Numbered from the stretch's first letter, positions 18,907-27,578 are shown. The stretch: DNA of 64,000 nucleotides from Agrococcus jejuensis (GCF_007679035.1 NZ_VEFR01000006.1:62001-126000); one strand, 5' to 3'. Translations and numbers: made by a program. Notes: a model not told the origin generated them from the letters alone.

Positions 18907-19287
18907 GTGCACGAGACCACGACCGAGCCCACGACCATCACCGGCGCGCACCGCGAGCTGCTCGACCAGCTGCTCGACCGCTGGTCGCTCGAGGTGCTCG
19001 ACCGGCTCTGCGAGCACGGCGCCCTGCGCTTCAACGGCCTGCGCCGATCCATCCCCGCCATCACGCAGAAGTCGCTCACGGCGACGCTGCGCAGGCTCGA
19101 GCGCAACGGCATGGTCGAGCGCGTCGTGCTCAGCGACCGGCCCGTCGCGGTCGAGTACCGCATCGCGCCGGTCGGGCAGGGGCTGCAGGACCTCATCGAC
19201 GCGCTGCTGCAGTGGTCGACGCGGCACATGGCCGACGTCGAGGCCGCTCGCGAGCGCTACGACGAGGCGGAGGCGGCGCGGGAGTAG
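18907..19287 (+). CDS. HxlR-family winged-helix regulator
   Basis: A 126-aa regulator with LLDRWSLEVLDRLCEHGALRFNGLRRSIPAITQKSLTATLRRLERNGMV, the classic HxlR wHTH. The conserved first cysteine found in redox-sensing members is absent at the N-terminus. GTG 18907 was chosen because it begins just before the conserved domain and stands 7 bases after GAGACT; the longer frame to 18823 would run back over the Rid start. Probable repressor of the divergent Rid gene. Confidence 0.9.
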   Translation: MHETTTEPTTITGAHRELLDQLLDRWSLEVLDRLCEHGALRFNGLRRSIPAITQKSLTATLRRLERNGMVERVVLSDRPVAVEYRIAPVGQGLQDLIDALLQWSTRHMADVEAARERYDEAEAARE

Positions 19288-19306
19288 CGGCGCCGATCGC
19301 GTCGAA

Positions 19307-19365
19307 TCCGCACGTCAGCGGGCCTCGAGGTGCATCCTGCACCTGAGAGCCCGCTGGCGTGCGGA
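19307..19365. terminator. Bidirectional terminator
   Basis: A long hairpin: 19307-19323 pairs with 19349-19365 (16 of 17 positions), with an inner GGTGCA/TGCACC stem. It lies between the converging HxlR and MFS genes. Its outer arm TCGAATCCGCAC is shared with the terminator at 35061. Confidence 0.75.
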
Positions 19366-19376
19366 TCCGACGAGCG

Positions 19377-20861
19377 TCAGTGGACGGGCTGCACCGCGCC
19401 GTCGGCGTCGGCCCGCGCCTCGTCCTTCGCCGAGCCGCCGCGCACGAACACGGCGAGCACGACGGCGGCGAGCGACAGGCATGCGCCCACGAGGAACGCG
19501 GTGTGCACGCCGGCGCTCGTCGCGGCGGCCGCATCCGTCACGCCCTCCGCGGCGGCAGCGGAGGCACCGACGGCCATGAGCGTCACGAACAGCGCCGTGC
19601 CCGCCGCGCCCGCGACCTGCTGCAGCGTCGACATGATCGCCGAGCCGTGCGAGTACAGGCGGCGCGGCAGCGAGCCGAGCGCCGACGTGAGCAGCGGCGT
19701 GAACATGAACGCGAGGCCCGCGTTGAGCACGAGATGCATCGCGATGATCGTCGGCACCGTCGAGTCGGCGTCGAGCGTCGTCATCCACCACAGGGCGCCG
19801 CTCGTGACGATCGCGGCGGGCAGCACGAGCGGCCGCGGGCCGAAGCGGTCGAAGAGGTTGCCGACGATGGGCGCGAGCACGCCCATGAGCACGCCGCCGG
19901 GCAGCAGCATGAGGCCCGTCGCGAGCGTGTCGAGGCCCAGCACGTTCTGCAGGTAGAGCGGCAGCAGGATGAGCGTGCCGAGCAGCACCGCGAACACGAC
20001 GATCACGAGCGCGACCGCGAGGGCGAACGAGCGGGTGCGGAACACCGAGAGGTTCAGCAGCACGCGGTCGGTGCTGCCGAGCGCCAGCTGGCGCCACACG
20101 AAGGCGGCGAGGGCGGCGACGCCGATGCCGAGGGGGATCCACAGCGGCACGCCCGAGTGGCCCTCCGCCGACTCGCCGATCGACGAGAGGCCGTAGACGA
20201 GGCCGCCGAAGCCGATCGCCGCGAGCGGGATCGAGACGACGTCGAGGTGGCTCGGCTGCGTCTCGGTGAGGTTCTTCACGAACACCGAGCCGAGCACGAG
20301 CGACAGCACCGCGATCGGCAGCACGAAGATGAACAGCCAGCGCCACTCGAACGTCGACAGGATGAGGCCGGACACCGTGGGGCCGACCGCGGGTGCGACG
20401 GCGATGACGACCGAGACGACGCCCATGAAGCGGCCGCGACGCTCGGGCGGGATGACCGACAGCACGGTCGTGAACAGCAGCGGCATCATGATCGCCGTGC
20501 CCGCGGCCTGCACGACGCGGCCGACGAGCAGCATGCCGAAGCCCGGCGCGAGCGCTGCGACGAGCGTGCCCGCGGTGAAGAGGCCCATCGCCACGAAGAA
20601 GAGGGAGCGCAGCGGGAAGCGCTGCAGCAGGAAGCCGGTCGTGGGGATGACGACGGCCATCGTGAGCAGGAAGCCGGTCGTGAGCCACTGCGCCGTGCTC
20701 GTCGTGATGCCGAGGTCGACCGTGAGCTGCGGGATCGCGACGCCCATGATCGTCTCGTTGAGGATGACGACGAAGGCGCTCGCGACGAGCAGCGCCAGCA
20801 CGGGGCCGGGGCGGGGCGGCACCCGCTCGATCGTGGGGGTGGATGCGGTGGTGGTGGTCAT
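19377..20861 (-). CDS. MFS drug transporter, DHA2 (EmrB/QacA) family
   Basis: A 494-aa 14-helix proton antiporter. Motifs: VVILNETIMGVAIPQLTVDLG in helix 1, TGFLLTMAVVIPTTGFL, motif A region FDRFGPRP, motif C-like VIAVAPAVGPTVSGLIL in helix 5, and a central FRTRSFA hinge. It probably exports toxic cations or antibiotics. ATG 20861 has GACGAGGAC upstream. It is divergent from a TetR gene with a perfect palindrome between them, the usual repressor/pump arrangement. Confidence 0.92.
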   Translation of the reverse strand: MTTTTASTPTIERVPPRPGPVLALLVASAFVVILNETIMGVAIPQLTVDLGITTSTAQWLTTGFLLTMAVVIPTTGFLLQRFPLRSLFFVAMGLFTAGTLVAALAPGFGMLLVGRVVQAAGTAIMMPLLFTTVLSVIPPERRGRFMGVVSVVIAVAPAVGPTVSGLILSTFEWRWLFIFVLPIAVLSLVLGSVFVKNLTETQPSHLDVVSIPLAAIGFGGLVYGLSSIGESAEGHSGVPLWIPLGIGVAALAAFVWRQLALGSTDRVLLNLSVFRTRSFALAVALVIVVFAVLLGTLILLPLYLQNVLGLDTLATGLMLLPGGVLMGVLAPIVGNLFDRFGPRPLVLPAAIVTSGALWWMTTLDADSTVPTIIAMHLVLNAGLAFMFTPLLTSALGSLPRRLYSHGSAIMSTLQQVAGAAGTALFVTLMAVGASAAAAEGVTDAAAATSAGVHTAFLVGACLSLAAVVLAVFVRGGSAKDEARADADGAVQPVH

Positions 20862-20906
20862 GTCGTCCTCGTCTGCGCTGCTGCGTCTCGTCTGCTGGTC
20901 CCCGCT

Positions 20907-20939
20907 CCCTGAGGTGCGAGCGGAGCGAGCCTCGAAGGG
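20907..20939. repeat. 33-bp dispersed repeat, copy 2 (inverted)
   Basis: Reverse complement of 13834-13866 with two differences. It lies in the untranslated region upstream of the MFS gene. Confidence 0.7.
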
Positions 20940-20996
20940 TGCACGCGCACCCGGGCCCGGCGCCGAGCTCCGTCGATCTGCGCATCCGCGCCATGC

Positions 20997-21035
20997 TGGC
21001 AGTGACTGCCACATTGGCGCGTACTACCGTAGCAT
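20997..21035. promoter_or_regulatory. TetR operator palindrome and leaderless -10
   Basis: TGGCAGTGACTGCCA (20997-21011) is a perfect 15-base palindrome midway between the MFS and TetR genes. A TetR -10, TAGCAT, follows at 21030-21035, 6 bases before the ATG. Repressor binding here would control both genes. Confidence 0.6.
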
Positions 21036-21041
21036 GGACGC

Positions 21042-21656
21042 ATGACCAGCGAGCAGCCAGCAGGCGTCGGCCTGCGCGAACGTCGTCGGTCGCAGACGCG
21101 CGCCGAGATCGCCGAGGCCGCGATCGACCTCTTCGAGCGGCAGGGCGTCGCGGCGACCACGGTCGAGGACATCGCCGCCGCGGCGGGCATCTCGCCGCGC
21201 ACCTTCTACCGCCTGTGCGGCACGAAGGAGCAGGCGGTGCTCGACGACGAGGAGATCGCCGGCGCCATGCAGGACGCCGTCGCGATGCTCGACGCCTCCC
21301 AGCCCCTGCGACCGCAGCTCGTCGCGTTCTGGCGCGAGCAGATGGCCGACCTCGAGGCCGACCTCGAGGGCCACCGCCGCCACCTGCGCATCCGCAGGCT
21401 CATCGGCGACGAGCCCACGCTGCTCGCCGCCGCGCTGCGGCAGGAGCACGAGCGCGACGAGCGCTTCGTGGCGTCGCTCGTGGAGGCGACGGGCCGCGAC
21501 GAGCTGCATGTGCGCGCGCTCGTCGAATGGCAGTCGGTGCTCATCCGCCTCGCCATCGAGGAGTGGGTGCGCGCGTCGGCCGACGGCGACGACGTGCGCC
21601 TGCAGGCGATCTACGACCGCGCGCTCGGCGCGCTCGAGGGGTGCGAGACGGTCTGA
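21042..21656 (+). CDS. TetR-family repressor
   Basis: A 204-aa regulator. The N-terminal HTH is RSQTRAEIAEAAIDLFERQGVAATTVEDIAAAAGISPRTFYRLCGTKEQAV (about residues 14-62), with the AcrR-like signature. The remainder is helical with no named ligand domain. It is divergent from the MFS pump and probably its repressor. Leaderless ATG 21042. Confidence 0.92.
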   Translation: MTSEQPAGVGLRERRRSQTRAEIAEAAIDLFERQGVAATTVEDIAAAAGISPRTFYRLCGTKEQAVLDDEEIAGAMQDAVAMLDASQPLRPQLVAFWREQMADLEADLEGHRRHLRIRRLIGDEPTLLAAALRQEHERDERFVASLVEATGRDELHVRALVEWQSVLIRLAIEEWVRASADGDDVRLQAIYDRALGALEGCETV

Positions 21657-21746
21657 GGCCGTGGCCGCGGCTGCGCGGATGCGGTCCGAGCGGGGCCACG
21701 ACGACGCATCGCGCCTCCGGGGTCGCTCGGACCGCAGCGCTGCTCG

Positions 21747-23357
21747 TCACCGCACCGGTCGGTCGCGCAGCATCCCCTCCTCCACGGTCCACCGGCGCGT
21801 GACGCCGACGTCGGCGAGGAACCGCTCGTCGTGGCTCACGACGACGAGCGCACCCTCGAAGCCGGCGAGCGCCTCGACGAGGTGCCCGATGGCGTCGACG
21901 TCGAGGTCGTTCGTCGGCTCGTCGAGCAGCAGCAGCCGCGGCGCCGGGTCGGCCAGCAGCAGCCGGGCGAGCGCGAGGCGCAGGCGCTCGCCGCCCGAGA
22001 GGCCCGCCGCGAGGCGATCCCCGTCGTCGCCGCGGAACAGGAACCGCGCGAGCATCGCCCGCGCCGCGTGCGGCGTCGCATCCGGGTTCGCCTGCCGCAG
22101 CACCTCCACGAGGGTCGCCGACGCGTCGACGTCGGTGCGCTGCGCGAGCACGCCGACCTCGGGGATGCGGTGCAGCACGGGTGCGACGGCTGCGCGGTCG
22201 GGCGTCGCCGGCCATGCCTGGATCGCGCGCAGCAGCGTCGTCTTGCCCGAGCCGTTGCGGCCGGCGAGCGCGATGCGCTCGGGGCCGCGCACGACGATGC
22301 GACCGTCCGGGCCGCCGAGCTCGAGCACCGTCGTGCCGTTGGGCACGCGCGTCTCGGGCATCGGCACGCGGATCGACCGGTCGTCGCGCACCGACTCCTC
22401 GGCCGTCGCGATCGCGGCGAGCGCGCTCGCCTCGCGGCTCTGGTGCAGTCGTCGGCTCGCGGCGGTCGAGGCCTCCGACTGGTTCCGCAGCGCGTTCACC
22501 ATAATGCGCGGGATGCCGCCGGCGGCCTGCTTGCGACGGCCGGCGGCCTCGGCCTGCTGTCGCCGCTCGTGCGCCTCGATGCGGTCGGCGCGCTCGCGGC
22601 GGTGCAGCGACTCGGCATCCTGCAGCCGTCGGCGCGCGGCGACCTGCTCGGCGGCGATCGCCTGCTCGTACGTCGACCACGGGCCGTCGAACGTGCGCAG
22701 CTCGCGTCCGTGCACCTCGGCGATGCGGTCGACGTGCTCGAGCAGCGCTCGGTCGTGGCTCGCGACGACGAGCGTGCCCGGCCAGTCGCGGATCGCCGCG
22801 ATCAGGTCGGCGCGCGCGTCGGCGTCGAGGTTGTTCGACGGCTCGTCGAGCAACGCGATCGGTGCACCCGACAGGCGGATGCCCGCGAGGCCGACGCGGA
22901 TCGCCTCGCCGCCCGACAGCGACCGCATCGGCCGGTCGAGCAGCGCCTCGTCGCCGTCCACGCCCGCCGCAGCGAGCGCGGCGAGCGCCTCGGCATCCAC
23001 GCCCCAGCGATCGCCGACGGCGTCGAAGCGGGCGGGGTCGACGTCGCCGCCCTCGATCGCGGCGATGGCGGCGCGGATGCCGGCGATGCCGAGCGCCTGC
23101 GCGACGGTGCCGGGATGCGACGGCAGCGACTGCGGCAGCGTGGCCGCCTGGCCGGTGCGGATGACGGTGCCCGACGTGGGCTCGAGGTCGCCGGCGATGA
23201 GGCGGAGCAGGGTCGTCTTGCCGGTGCCGTTGCGGCCGACGAGGCCGGTGGCGCCGGACCCGAACGTGCCGGAGACGTCGTCGAGCGCGACGGTGCCGTC
23301 TGGCCAGACGACGGAGACGTGGGTGAGCTGGATGGTCGAAGACACGGTGTCCTCCAT
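21747..23357 (-). CDS. ABC-F family ATPase (ribosome protection/resistance type)
   Basis: A 536-aa protein with two ABC domains and no membrane part. Walker [10 protein letters not shown] (about residue 42) and GRNGSGKTT (about 345). Signatures: [13 protein letters not shown] and [13 protein letters not shown]. Walker [15 protein letters not shown] and [15 protein letters not shown]. The inter-domain linker is helical and basic ([27 protein letters not shown]). ABC-F proteins act on the ribosomal E site; many of this build in actinobacteria give macrolide, lincosamide or pleuromutilin resistance. A leader peptide and hairpin upstream support antibiotic-inducible expression. ATG 23357 lacks a clear Shine-Dalgarno. 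Product specificity cannot be read. Confidence 0.92.
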   Translation of the reverse strand: MEDTVSSTIQLTHVSVVWPDGTVALDDVSGTFGSGATGLVGRNGTGKTTLLRLIAGDLEPTSGTVIRTGQAATLPQSLPSHPGTVAQALGIAGIRAAIAAIEGGDVDPARFDAVGDRWGVDAEALAALAAAGVDGDEALLDRPMRSLSGGEAIRVGLAGIRLSGAPIALLDEPSNNLDADARADLIAAIRDWPGTLVVASHDRALLEHVDRIAEVHGRELRTFDGPWSTYEQAIAAEQVAARRRLQDAESLHRRERADRIEAHERRQQAEAAGRRKQAAGGIPRIMVNALRNQSEASTAASRRLHQSREASALAAIATAEESVRDDRSIRVPMPETRVPNGTTVLELGGPDGRIVVRGPERIALAGRNGSGKTTLLRAIQAWPATPDRAAVAPVLHRIPEVGVLAQRTDVDASATLVEVLRQANPDATPHAARAMLARFLFRGDDGDRLAAGLSGGERLRLALARLLLADPAPRLLLLDEPTNDLDVDAIGHLVEALAGFEGALVVVSHDERFLADVGVTRRWTVEEGMLRDRPVR

Positions 23358-23368
23358 GGGCGCGGATG

Positions 23369-23412
23369 GCGCGCTGAGGACCGATGCGGTGCGTGGGCCG
23401 CTCTCAGCGCGC
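23369..23412 (-). promoter_or_regulatory. Attenuator-like hairpin in the ABC-F leader
   Basis: In the mRNA, GCGCGCTGAG (23412-23403) pairs perfectly with CTCAGCGCGC (23378-23369). The 5' arm contains the stop codon of the leader ORF; the 3' arm ends 11 bases before the ABC-F ATG. A ribosome stalled in the leader would stop this stem forming. Confidence 0.6.
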
Positions 23413-23442
23413 GATGGTCGCGGCGCGGAGGATCTCCGTCAT
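23404..23442 (-). CDS. Putative 12-aa leader peptide of the ABC-F gene
   Basis: ATG 23442 to TGA 23404 encodes [12 protein letters not shown], 46 bases before the ABC-F start. GACGAGAGC just upstream is a weak Shine-Dalgarno. The stop codon lies in the first arm of a perfect 10-bp hairpin. Short leader ORFs with stem-loops are known regulators of resistance ABC-F and Erm genes; here the role is inferred from layout. Confidence 0.5.
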   Translation of the reverse strand: MTEILRAATIAR

Positions 23443-23545
23443 GCTCTCGTCTTCGTCTCGTGCTGCGTCCGCGCTCTCACCGCGGACCGATCGGGTGGCG
23501 ACGATACCCGCTGGGCGCGACGGACGCCAGCATCGGGGCGCCGGT

Positions 23546-23681
23546 GACTGGTCGCGAATGCACGAGGACTGGTCGCAGTTGCACCCGACTGGTCGCAGCT
23601 TCGGCGCAACTGCGACCAGTCCCCGTGCATCTCTGACCAGTCCGGGTGCACGAGTGACCAGTCACGACCATGAGCGACCAG
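23546..23681. repeat. Palindromic array of about 21-bp units (GACTGGTCGC)
   Basis: GACTGGTCGC occurs directly at 23546, 23567 and 23587, then in inverted form (GCGACCAGTC or TGACCAGTC) at 23612, 23634 and 23655, with a last partial copy at 23674. Spacing is 20-22 bases. Spacers are also related (GAATGCACGAG, CGGGTGCACGAG). The array fills the gap between the ABC-F leader and the 3' end of a GNAT gene. Confidence 0.8.
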
Positions 23682-23742
23682 CCGTTGCGAGGAGCGATCG
23701 GTCGGCGCGACGGATCACCGGTCGGCTGCAGGCGCGGGCGCG

Positions 23743-24189
23743 TCAGGTCAGCAGCGACATGCCCGTGCGGGCGGGCGCGACGTCGTCGAAGCCGTGCGCC
23801 TCGTAGAGGCGGCGGCCCGGAGGGTCGGCCGTGAGCGTGACGTAGGCGCCGGGCTCGGCGCGCTCGCGGATCTCGGCGAGCAGCGATCGCAGCACGGCCC
23901 TGCCGAGGCCGCGACCCTGATGCTCGGGCAGCGTGGCCATGTCGGCGATGAGGAAGTACCACCCGCCGTCGCCGATGACGCGGCCCATCGCGACGGCCTC
24001 GCCCGCATTCGAGCCGGCCGACGCCTCGAGCCGCACGGTGCGCCACGTCCACGTGCCCGCGATCGCACCCTCGGCCTGCCCCTCGGACTTCGGCGACAGG
24101 CCCGACACGGCGCGCAGCCTGCGGTACTCGTCGACGGTGGGCGGCTCGAGCAGCATGCGGTAGCCGGGGGCGAGGGATGCGTCGGTCAC
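23743..24189 (-). CDS. GNAT N-acetyltransferase
   Basis: A 148-aa GNAT: the late strands read GGWYFLIADMATLPEHQGRGLGRAVLRSLL, with acetyl-CoA loop HQGRGLG, and YVTLTADPPGRRLYEAHGFDDV at the C-terminus. The beginning (MLLEPPTVDEYRRLRAVSGLSPKS) fits the Acetyltransf_1 branch. GTG 24189 was chosen because TACCGT stands exactly 6 bases upstream (leaderless); the open frame extends to 24270 without other support. It is divergent from the YciI gene. Substrate unknown. Confidence 0.88.
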   Translation of the reverse strand: MTDASLAPGYRMLLEPPTVDEYRRLRAVSGLSPKSEGQAEGAIAGTWTWRTVRLEASAGSNAGEAVAMGRVIGDGGWYFLIADMATLPEHQGRGLGRAVLRSLLAEIRERAEPGAYVTLTADPPGRRLYEAHGFDDVAPARTGMSLLT

Positions 24190-24195
24190 GCCGCC

Positions 24196-24201
24196 ACGGT
24201 A
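24196..24201 (-). promoter_or_regulatory. -10 of the GNAT gene (leaderless)
   Basis: Minus-strand TACCGT, 6 bases before the GTG start at 24189. Confidence 0.5.
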
Positions 24202-24277
24202 GCCGCGACCGCCGACGCCCGAGGGCCGTCCGTGCGCGACGCCGCCGACGGCCATTGCCATCGCAGCCACGCGTGGC

Positions 24278-24283
24278 TACCGT
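24278..24283 (+). promoter_or_regulatory. -10 of the YciI gene (leaderless)
   Basis: TACCGT, 6 bases before the ATG at 24290; same hexamer and spacing as the divergent GNAT promoter. Confidence 0.5.
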
Positions 24284-24289
24284 CGCGGC

Positions 24290-24634
24290 ATGCGCTTCAT
24301 GCTCACGATGTACGCGTCGCCACGGGTGCCGCGACCGCCGAGGCAGGCCGAGAGCACCGACTGGATGCGCGACATGATCGCCTTCATGACGCGGATCGAC
24401 GACGACCTGCGCGCGTCGGGCGAGCTCGTCGCCGACGCCGGCTTCAGCGAGCCCGGATTCAGGGTGACGAGCACCGAGCGCCACCAGGAGCCGTTGGCCG
24501 ACGGCTCGCCGCTCATCGGCTTCTGGCTCGTGGACGTCGTGAGCGAGGAACGCGCCGTCGAGATCGCTCGCGAGCTCGCCGACTGGGCCGGCGCGGTGGA
24601 GGTCAGGAGGACGGGCGAGCCACCCGCGGTGTGA
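24290..24634 (+). CDS. YciI/DGPF-domain family protein
   Basis: A 114-aa protein opening MRFMLTMYASPRV, with FMTRIDDDLRASGELVADAGF and IGFWLVDVVSEERAVEIARELA, the layout of the YCII-related (DGPF) family of small ferredoxin-like-fold proteins. These often accompany ECF sigma factors or dehalogenase-like enzymes, but no activity can be assigned here. Leaderless ATG 24290. Confidence 0.85.
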   Translation: MRFMLTMYASPRVPRPPRQAESTDWMRDMIAFMTRIDDDLRASGELVADAGFSEPGFRVTSTERHQEPLADGSPLIGFWLVDVVSEERAVEIARELADWAGAVEVRRTGEPPAV

Positions 24635-24663
24635 GGCCGTGCGGCGCCTGCGAGACTCGAGGC

Positions 24664-25425
24664 ATGCGACCGTACGACGACCTCGTCGCCGAGGCGCTCG
24701 CCGCCGACGTCGACGGCTGGGGCTTCGGCTTCCTCGACGGCCGTGCGACCGAGGAGCGGCCGCCGTGGGGCTACGCGCGGCTGCTCGCCGGCGAGCTCGG
24801 CCGCGTCGACGCCGCGCTCGACCTCGACACCGGCGGCGGCGAGGTCGTCGACGAGGCGCCCGTGCTGCCGCGCCGCATGGCGGCGACCGAGGGATGGCCG
24901 CCGAACCTCGCGAGGGCTCGCGCCCGCCTCGGCGTCCGGGGCGTCGAGGTGGTGCACGCCGAGCCCGGCCGGCCCCTGCCGTTCGCCGACGCATCCTTCG
25001 CGCTCGTCTCGTCGCGGCATCCCGTCGCTCCCGACTGGGCCGAGATCCGGCGCGTGCTCGAGCCGGGCGGCACCTATCTCGGCCAGCACGTCGGTCGCGA
25101 GTCCGCCTTCGAGCTCATCGAGCGCTTCGTCGAGCCCACGCCCGAGCAGCGCGCGGGCCGCGATCCGCAGCGCGAGGCCGACGACGCGCGCGCGGCGGGC
25201 CTCGAGGTCGACGACCTGCTCACCGCTCGGCTGCGCATGACCTTCGCCGACGTCGGGGCCGTCGTATGGATCCTGCGGAAGTGCGTCTGGTGGGTGCCGG
25301 GCTTCGACGTCCTTCGCGACGACGCGGCGCTGCGGGCCATCGACGAGGAGCTGCGCGGCGGCCGCGAGCTCGTCGCGCATGCCACGCGCCATCTCCTGCG
25401 CGCGAGGCGCCCCCTCGACGCGTAG
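24664..25425 (+). CDS. Class I SAM-dependent methyltransferase-like protein
   Basis: 253 aa. A Rossmann methyltransferase pattern can be followed: ALDLDTGGGEVVDEAP (motif I), TEGWPPNLARARARL, LPFADASFALVSSRHP (motif II), EIRRVLEPGGTYLGQHVGRES (motif III). The C-terminal half (RLRMTFADVGAVVWILRKCVWWVPGFD) matches ubiE-like methyltransferases of actinobacteria. ATG 24664 is 6 bases after GAGACT. Substrate unknown; 29 bases after the YciI gene. Confidence 0.85.
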   Translation: MRPYDDLVAEALAADVDGWGFGFLDGRATEERPPWGYARLLAGELGRVDAALDLDTGGGEVVDEAPVLPRRMAATEGWPPNLARARARLGVRGVEVVHAEPGRPLPFADASFALVSSRHPVAPDWAEIRRVLEPGGTYLGQHVGRESAFELIERFVEPTPEQRAGRDPQREADDARAAGLEVDDLLTARLRMTFADVGAVVWILRKCVWWVPGFDVLRDDAALRAIDEELRGGRELVAHATRHLLRARRPLDA

Positions 25426-25516
25426 CGCATCCCCGCATCCGCCGCCACTGCCGCACGCCTGCGGCTCGCGACCAGCAGCCGCGGCTAGCGTGGACGCATT
25501 CCACGAGGGGGATGCG

Positions 25517-26662
25517 ATGGGACTGTTCCACAAGCACCGGCCGGCCGCCGAGGCCGTGCGACCCGACGCCGCAGCCGCGGCATCCGCGTCGCCGCTCTGG
25601 CGCGACGCGTTCGGCAGGCTCGCGACGCGGTCGCTGCAGCTCATCCTCGTGGTGATCGTCGTCGCAGGGCTCGTCTTCGCGATGACGCAGCTGACGCTCG
25701 TGATCATCCCGGTGGTGCTCGCCCTCATCCTCGCGTCGGCGTTCGCCCCGGCGATGACCTGGCTGCGACGCAAGGGCGTGCCGTCGATCGTCGCGACGAT
25801 CCTCGCCCTCCTCGCGATCGTCGTCGTGCTCGGCGGCGTCGTCACGCTCATCGTCAACGCGGTGCGCAACCAGTTCGGCGAGCTGCGCGACCAGGCCGTC
25901 GCGGGCTTCGACCAGGTGGTCGAGTGGGTCTCGACGCTGCCGTTCGCGCCCACCGAGGACCAGATCACCGAGTTCCGCGACACCGTCATCGACTTCGTCA
26001 CGAGCGCCCAGTTCGGCTCGGGCGCGCTCGCGGGCGTCAGCGCGGCCGCGAACTTCCTCACGGGCCTCGTGCTCATGATCGTCGTGCTGTTCTTCTTCCT
26101 CAAGGACGGTCCGCGCATCTGGGAGTTCCTGCTGCGCCCCTTCGAGGGCCAGTCGTACGCCCGCGCGCAGCGCATCGGCGACAAGACCGTCGGCACGCTC
26201 GGCGGCTACGTGCGCGGTACCGCGACGGTCGCCGCGGTCGACGCGATCGGCATCGGCCTCGCGCTCGCGATCCTGCAGGTGCCGCTGGCGCTGCCGCTCG
26301 CGGTGCTCGTGTTCCTGCTCGCCTTCATCCCGCTCGTCGGCGCGACGGTCGCGGGCGCGCTCGCCACGCTCGTCGCCCTCGTCGCGAACGACCTCGTCAC
26401 GGCGCTCATCGTGCTCGGCGCGGTCATCCTCGTGAACCAGCTCGAGGGCAACTTCCTGCAGCCCGTCGTCATGGGCCGTTCGCTGAAGCTGCACGCCCTC
26501 GTCATCCTCATCGCCCTCACCGTCGGCACCGTGCTCGGCGGCATCGTGGGCGCGGTGCTGTCCGTGCCGATCGCCGCGGTCGCGTGGGGCATCATCCAGG
26601 TCTGGGACGGTCCGGACACCCCGGCGCGCATGTTCCGGCAGAAGCGTCCCGAGATCGCATAG
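25517..26662 (+). CDS. AI-2E family transporter
   Basis: A 381-aa permease-like protein with eight hydrophobic segments in the AI-2E/PerM pattern: two helices plus an outward domain with FVTSAQFG, then IVVLFFFLKDGPRIWEFLLRP, GGYVRGTATVAAVDAIG, LAFIPLVGATVAGALATLVAL and NQLEGNFLQPVVMGRSLKLH. Despite the name, members include sodium/proton antiporters and uncharacterised exporters. ATG 25517 was chosen over the upstream in-frame starts because GAGGGGGAT precedes it and the preceding region is non-coding. Confidence 0.92.
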   Translation: MGLFHKHRPAAEAVRPDAAAAASASPLWRDAFGRLATRSLQLILVVIVVAGLVFAMTQLTLVIIPVVLALILASAFAPAMTWLRRKGVPSIVATILALLAIVVVLGGVVTLIVNAVRNQFGELRDQAVAGFDQVVEWVSTLPFAPTEDQITEFRDTVIDFVTSAQFGSGALAGVSAAANFLTGLVLMIVVLFFFLKDGPRIWEFLLRPFEGQSYARAQRIGDKTVGTLGGYVRGTATVAAVDAIGIGLALAILQVPLALPLAVLVFLLAFIPLVGATVAGALATLVALVANDLVTALIVLGAVILVNQLEGNFLQPVVMGRSLKLHALVILIALTVGTVLGGIVGAVLSVPIAAVAWGIIQVWDGPDTPARMFRQKRPEIA

Positions 26663-26759
26663 CCCGTCGCGGCCGCGGCGGGCCGGGCGCGAAGTGATTG
26701 CCCGCGCATGGCTCGGAGACAGACGACGAGCGACCAGATGGTTCGGTCGGCGAACCATC
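26662..26759. other. Intergenic region with two hairpins after the AI-2E gene
   Basis: GCCCGTCGCGGCCGCGGCGGGC (26662-26683, 22 bases split as two 9-base arms and a 4-base loop) can terminate the AI-2E transcript. A second perfect 9-bp hairpin (GATGGTTCG, 26737-26745 with 26751-26759) lies further on. The rest of 26760-26948 shows no gene or clear promoter. Confidence 0.45.
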
Positions 26760-26948
26760 CAGTGCGCGATGCCGTGATGCATGCGAGGCCGAGCCTGTCA
26801 ACGGCTGGCGTCTGTCGGAGGCTCGCGATTGGCTATGGATCGGCAGCAGCGCCGCGCTCGTCGAGACCCCCACTCCGATCCCGCGGTCGCCAGGCACCGG
26901 CATGATGCGTCGCACTCGACGCGCGTGCACGAAGCGAGGGGATGCGAC

Positions 26949-27527
26949 ATGACGACGACGGCACCGCAACGAGGACCGATCCACCGCGCCGACCCCGACG
27001 CGGCCCTCTTCCAGCAGCAGGTCCGCCTGTCGACCCATCGGCTCCTCGGCGCGACGATGCGCCTGGGCGACGTCGAGCTGCTGCACCCCGCCGCGAGCGG
27101 GCTCGGCACCCGCAGGCACGTCATCGCCCGCCTCATCCGCCACGCGCGACGCATCACCGCGGCGCCCGACGACCCGTCGCGCGGCCTCGCGAGCGACTCG
27201 TTGCTCAAGGCACCCGCATCCGAGCTCATCGACGCGCTCTCGACGACGCTCGCCATGGTGGTGCGACGACTCGACGACCAGCCGGGCGCCCGGATCCCCG
27301 CCGACGACGGCGACGAGCTGTGCGCTCGCGACCACCTCGCCTGGCTCGAGTTGACGCACGTCGACCTCGGCGTCGGGTTCGAGATGCACGACATCCCCGA
27401 GGCCGCGCTGCCGGCCATCGCCGCGCACCTCGAGCGGTGGACGACGCCGGATGCGACCGCCACGATCGCCGGCAACAGCCCCTTCGCGCTGCTCTTCGCA
27501 CGCGACGTGCAGCCGCCGCAGCGCTGA
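26949..27527 (+). CDS. Maleylpyruvate isomerase family (mycothiol-dependent) protein
   Basis: A 192-aa protein of the DinB/MDMPI_N fold. The helix LLHPAASGLGTRRHVIARLIRHARRITA corresponds to the WTRGHVLAHLARNA metal-binding helix, and WLELTHVDLGVGFEMHDIPEAALPAIAAHLERW to the second conserved segment. Family members catalyse mycothiol-dependent isomerisation or other thiol transfers; the exact reaction is unknown. The family fits an actinobacterium that makes mycothiol. ATG 26949 follows GAGGGGATGCGAC. Confidence 0.83.
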   Translation: MTTTAPQRGPIHRADPDAALFQQQVRLSTHRLLGATMRLGDVELLHPAASGLGTRRHVIARLIRHARRITAAPDDPSRGLASDSLLKAPASELIDALSTTLAMVVRRLDDQPGARIPADDGDELCARDHLAWLELTHVDLGVGFEMHDIPEAALPAIAAHLERWTTPDATATIAGNSPFALLFARDVQPPQR

Positions 27528-27534
27528 CCCGTCT

Positions 27535-27564
27535 CGACCGCCGTCGCGCTCGAGACGGCGGTCG
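27535..27564 (+). terminator. Terminator of the MDMPI-family gene
   Basis: An 11-bp perfect stem CGACCGCCGTC (27535-27545) with GACGGCGGTCG (27554-27564) and an 8-base loop, 8 bases past the stop. Confidence 0.75.
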
Positions 27565-27578
27565 TCGCGTCGTCCCGG

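Noticed and set aside
23546..23681. CRISPR array
   Set aside because: Repeats are about 10 bases, change orientation halfway, and spacers are related to one another; no cas genes are present.
26708..26952. Short plus-strand open frames between the AI-2E and MDMPI genes
   Set aside because: They overlap each other, lack Shine-Dalgarno or leaderless promoter, and read as low-complexity sequence.
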